Of a stretch of 6,151 nt of DNA, positions 5,455-6,151 are shown piece after piece; position 1 is the stretch's first letter, and each line of letters begins with the position of its first letter. Origin of the DNA: CAYSHJ01 sp964589725. GTDB lineage: Bacteria > Planctomycetota > Planctomycetia > Planctomycetales > Planctomycetaceae. The position numbers and the translations under genes were made by a program. The notes beneath the pieces are model-generated. The model had not been told where the DNA came from and ran no database searches. It was given only the letters and a program-made list of their open reading frames with translations. The DNA is taken from contig CAZPUJ010000042.1 of assembly GCA_964589725.1 (NCBI GenBank), positions 1 through 6,151 on the forward strand, written 5' to 3'.

Positions 5455-5588
5455 GGTGCAAGGCACCATTTCCCATGAGGCCATCTGTAGCCCGAGCCCT
5501 TGTGGCTCGGAAGATTCCCTTTGTTCTGCGAATCATCCAGGCCACAAGGGCCTGGGCTACAGGATTCTGGAAATGCTGTTTTGCACCC
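5454..5588. repeat. REPIN/MITE-like element: two mirrored hairpins inside a long imperfect inverted repeat
   Basis: The core is two 26-base units in inverted orientation, 5485-5510 (CTGTAGCCCGAGCCCTTG onward) and 5537-5562 (ending AAGGGCCTGGGCTACAG). Each folds alone: CCGAGCC/GGCTCGG (5492-5498 and 5504-5510) and CCAGGCC/GGCCTGG (5537-5543 and 5549-5555), both with 5-base loops. The units differ at four bases, and all four changes are paired within their own stem. Inside them GATTC (5513-5517) mirrors GAATC (5530-5534). Outside, GGGTGCAA...CATTTCC (5454-5473) mirrors 5569-5588 at 17 of 20 bases. The whole can form a long cruciform or two REP hairpins. No transposase is present, so spread would depend on one elsewhere. 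Confidence 0.8.
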
Positions 5589-5806
5589 GTTCCGCATGAA
5601 CCGCGTGGTGATGATGTTTGCAAGTTTTACACATACGTCGGACGGTGTTCCGAAGTGTCGTTGAAGCGGTAAACTCAAGGTGGGCAGGAGGCAGCGGCAA
5701 GAGTGAGACTGGCCCGGGCCTCTCGGACCAGCGTTTGCACTGAGGGCCGGTGTTCCCAGGGAGCAACGGGCGAAGCCACCGAGTCATGGACGACGAGGCA
5801 GCTTGA
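5589..5806. other. Non-coding stretch before the right-edge gene
   Basis: Together with the repeats to its left this makes 483 bases (5324-5806) without a supported gene. Seen here are a 10-bp self-complementary GGCCCGGGCC (5711-5720) and a short TCGGA/TCCGA pair near 5638-5654. No convincing promoter or RNA gene was recognised. Frames open on the minus strand across it have no recognisable protein character. Confidence 0.5.
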
Positions 5807-6151
5807 ATGGTCAGCAAGAATGCGCGGATGTGGCGTTTTGTCGGTGGACTCTTTTTGCTTTGTGCCCTGGGCGCGAAGCACGTCACGCCGAACTTCGAGG
5901 TCGAAGCTCCGACGGCGGCGATGGCCGAGAAGGTCGCGCTGACCGCCGAGCGATCTCGCGAGGAGCTGGCGATCGAGTGGCTGGGACACAAGCTGCCGAA
6001 CTGGTCGGCTCGGTGTCAGGTCCGCGTACGGGTCGGGCAGATGGGAGCGGGCGGCGCGACAACGTTCTCGTTCGGCAGCGGGCATGTCTTCGGTTGGGAT
6101 ATGAATGTCCAAGGATCGTTGGAGCGGATTCTCGGTTCGGTGATTCCGCAC
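5807..6151 (+). CDS. Secreted protein, probable gluzincin-type peptidase, N-terminal part (cut by right edge)
   Basis: The frame is open from ATG at 5807 to the edge, 115 residues, with GAGG 8 bases upstream and TGA directly before the ATG (TGAATG), so the start cannot lie further upstream. A short basic N-terminus and hydrophobic FVGGLFLLCALGA (11-23) suggest a signal peptide or anchor. The mature part has FEVEAPTAAMAEKVALTAER (30-49), REELAIEWLGHKLPNWSARC (51-70), VRVRVGQMGAGGATTFSFG (72-90) and FGWDMNVQGSLERILGSVIP (95-114), then His115 as the last residue. This layout, a conserved domain followed by (V/I)LPH, is recalled from planctomycete secreted proteins in which PHExxH follows, the zinc site of peptidase MA-like gluzincins. 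The zinc motif itself is outside the window, so protease activity is inference. If not a peptidase it remains a conserved planctomycete hypothetical protein. Confidence 0.75.
   Translation, partial: MVSKNARMWRFVGGLFLLCALGAKHVTPNFEVEAPTAAMAEKVALTAERSREELAIEWLGHKLPNWSARCQVRVRVGQMGAGGATTFSFGSGHVFGWDMNVQGSLERILGSVIPH

Noticed and set aside
5485..5562. CRISPR array
   Set aside because: There are only two units, they are inverted and not direct, and no cas gene is present.
5711..5720. GGCCCGGGCC palindrome as a binding site
   Set aside because: A 10-bp GC palindrome is expected by chance at this base composition, and nothing else marks it as a site.
5675..6151. Minus-strand open frame of 158 or more codons at the right edge
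   Set aside because: It lies opposite the secreted protein that has a plausible start, signal segment and family-like motifs; the antisense product is arginine-rich with no motif.

Overview
The window looks like a stretch of a planctomycete chromosome (phylum Planctomycetota), moderately GC-rich. This rests on the kind of genes present: LL-diaminopimelate aminotransferase, a secreted ThuA-domain protein, a DUF4058 gene, secreted hydrolases with planctomycete-style N-termini, and weak or absent Shine-Dalgarno sites on several genes. It also rests on short palindromic repeats in nearly every intergenic gap. The lineage call is from recognition of protein families, not from a search.

Left half, minus strand (3909 down to 1): a class I SAM-dependent methyltransferase, then 24 bases later dapL (lysine/peptidoglycan precursor synthesis), then after a 235-base gap hemC (porphobilinogen deaminase, tetrapyrrole synthesis), then after a 227-base gap the N-terminal 128 codons of a secreted alpha/beta hydrolase that runs off the left edge. 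The first two are probably cotranscribed. The others share only orientation, and no common pathway is evident.

Right half, plus strand (4089 to 6151): a 74-codon DUF4058 gene that keeps the N- and C-termini of the family but lacks the middle, then a secreted ThuA-domain protein, then about 480 bases of non-coding DNA rich in inverted repeats, then the first 115 codons of a secreted protein. That last protein resembles planctomycete proteins with a gluzincin (HExxH) protease motif and is cut at the right edge exactly where the motif would begin. The methyltransferase and DUF4058 genes diverge from a 179-base promoter region.

No defence system, CRISPR array, transposase, tRNA or rRNA is visible. 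The notable content is repeat biology. There is a perfect 30-bp inverted repeat between hydrolase and hemC, a 68-bp palindromic element inserted in frame inside hemC, competing inverted repeats in the hemC leader, and a roughly 135-bp REPIN/MITE-like element after the ThuA gene. In that last element two mirrored hairpins differ by compensating base changes.
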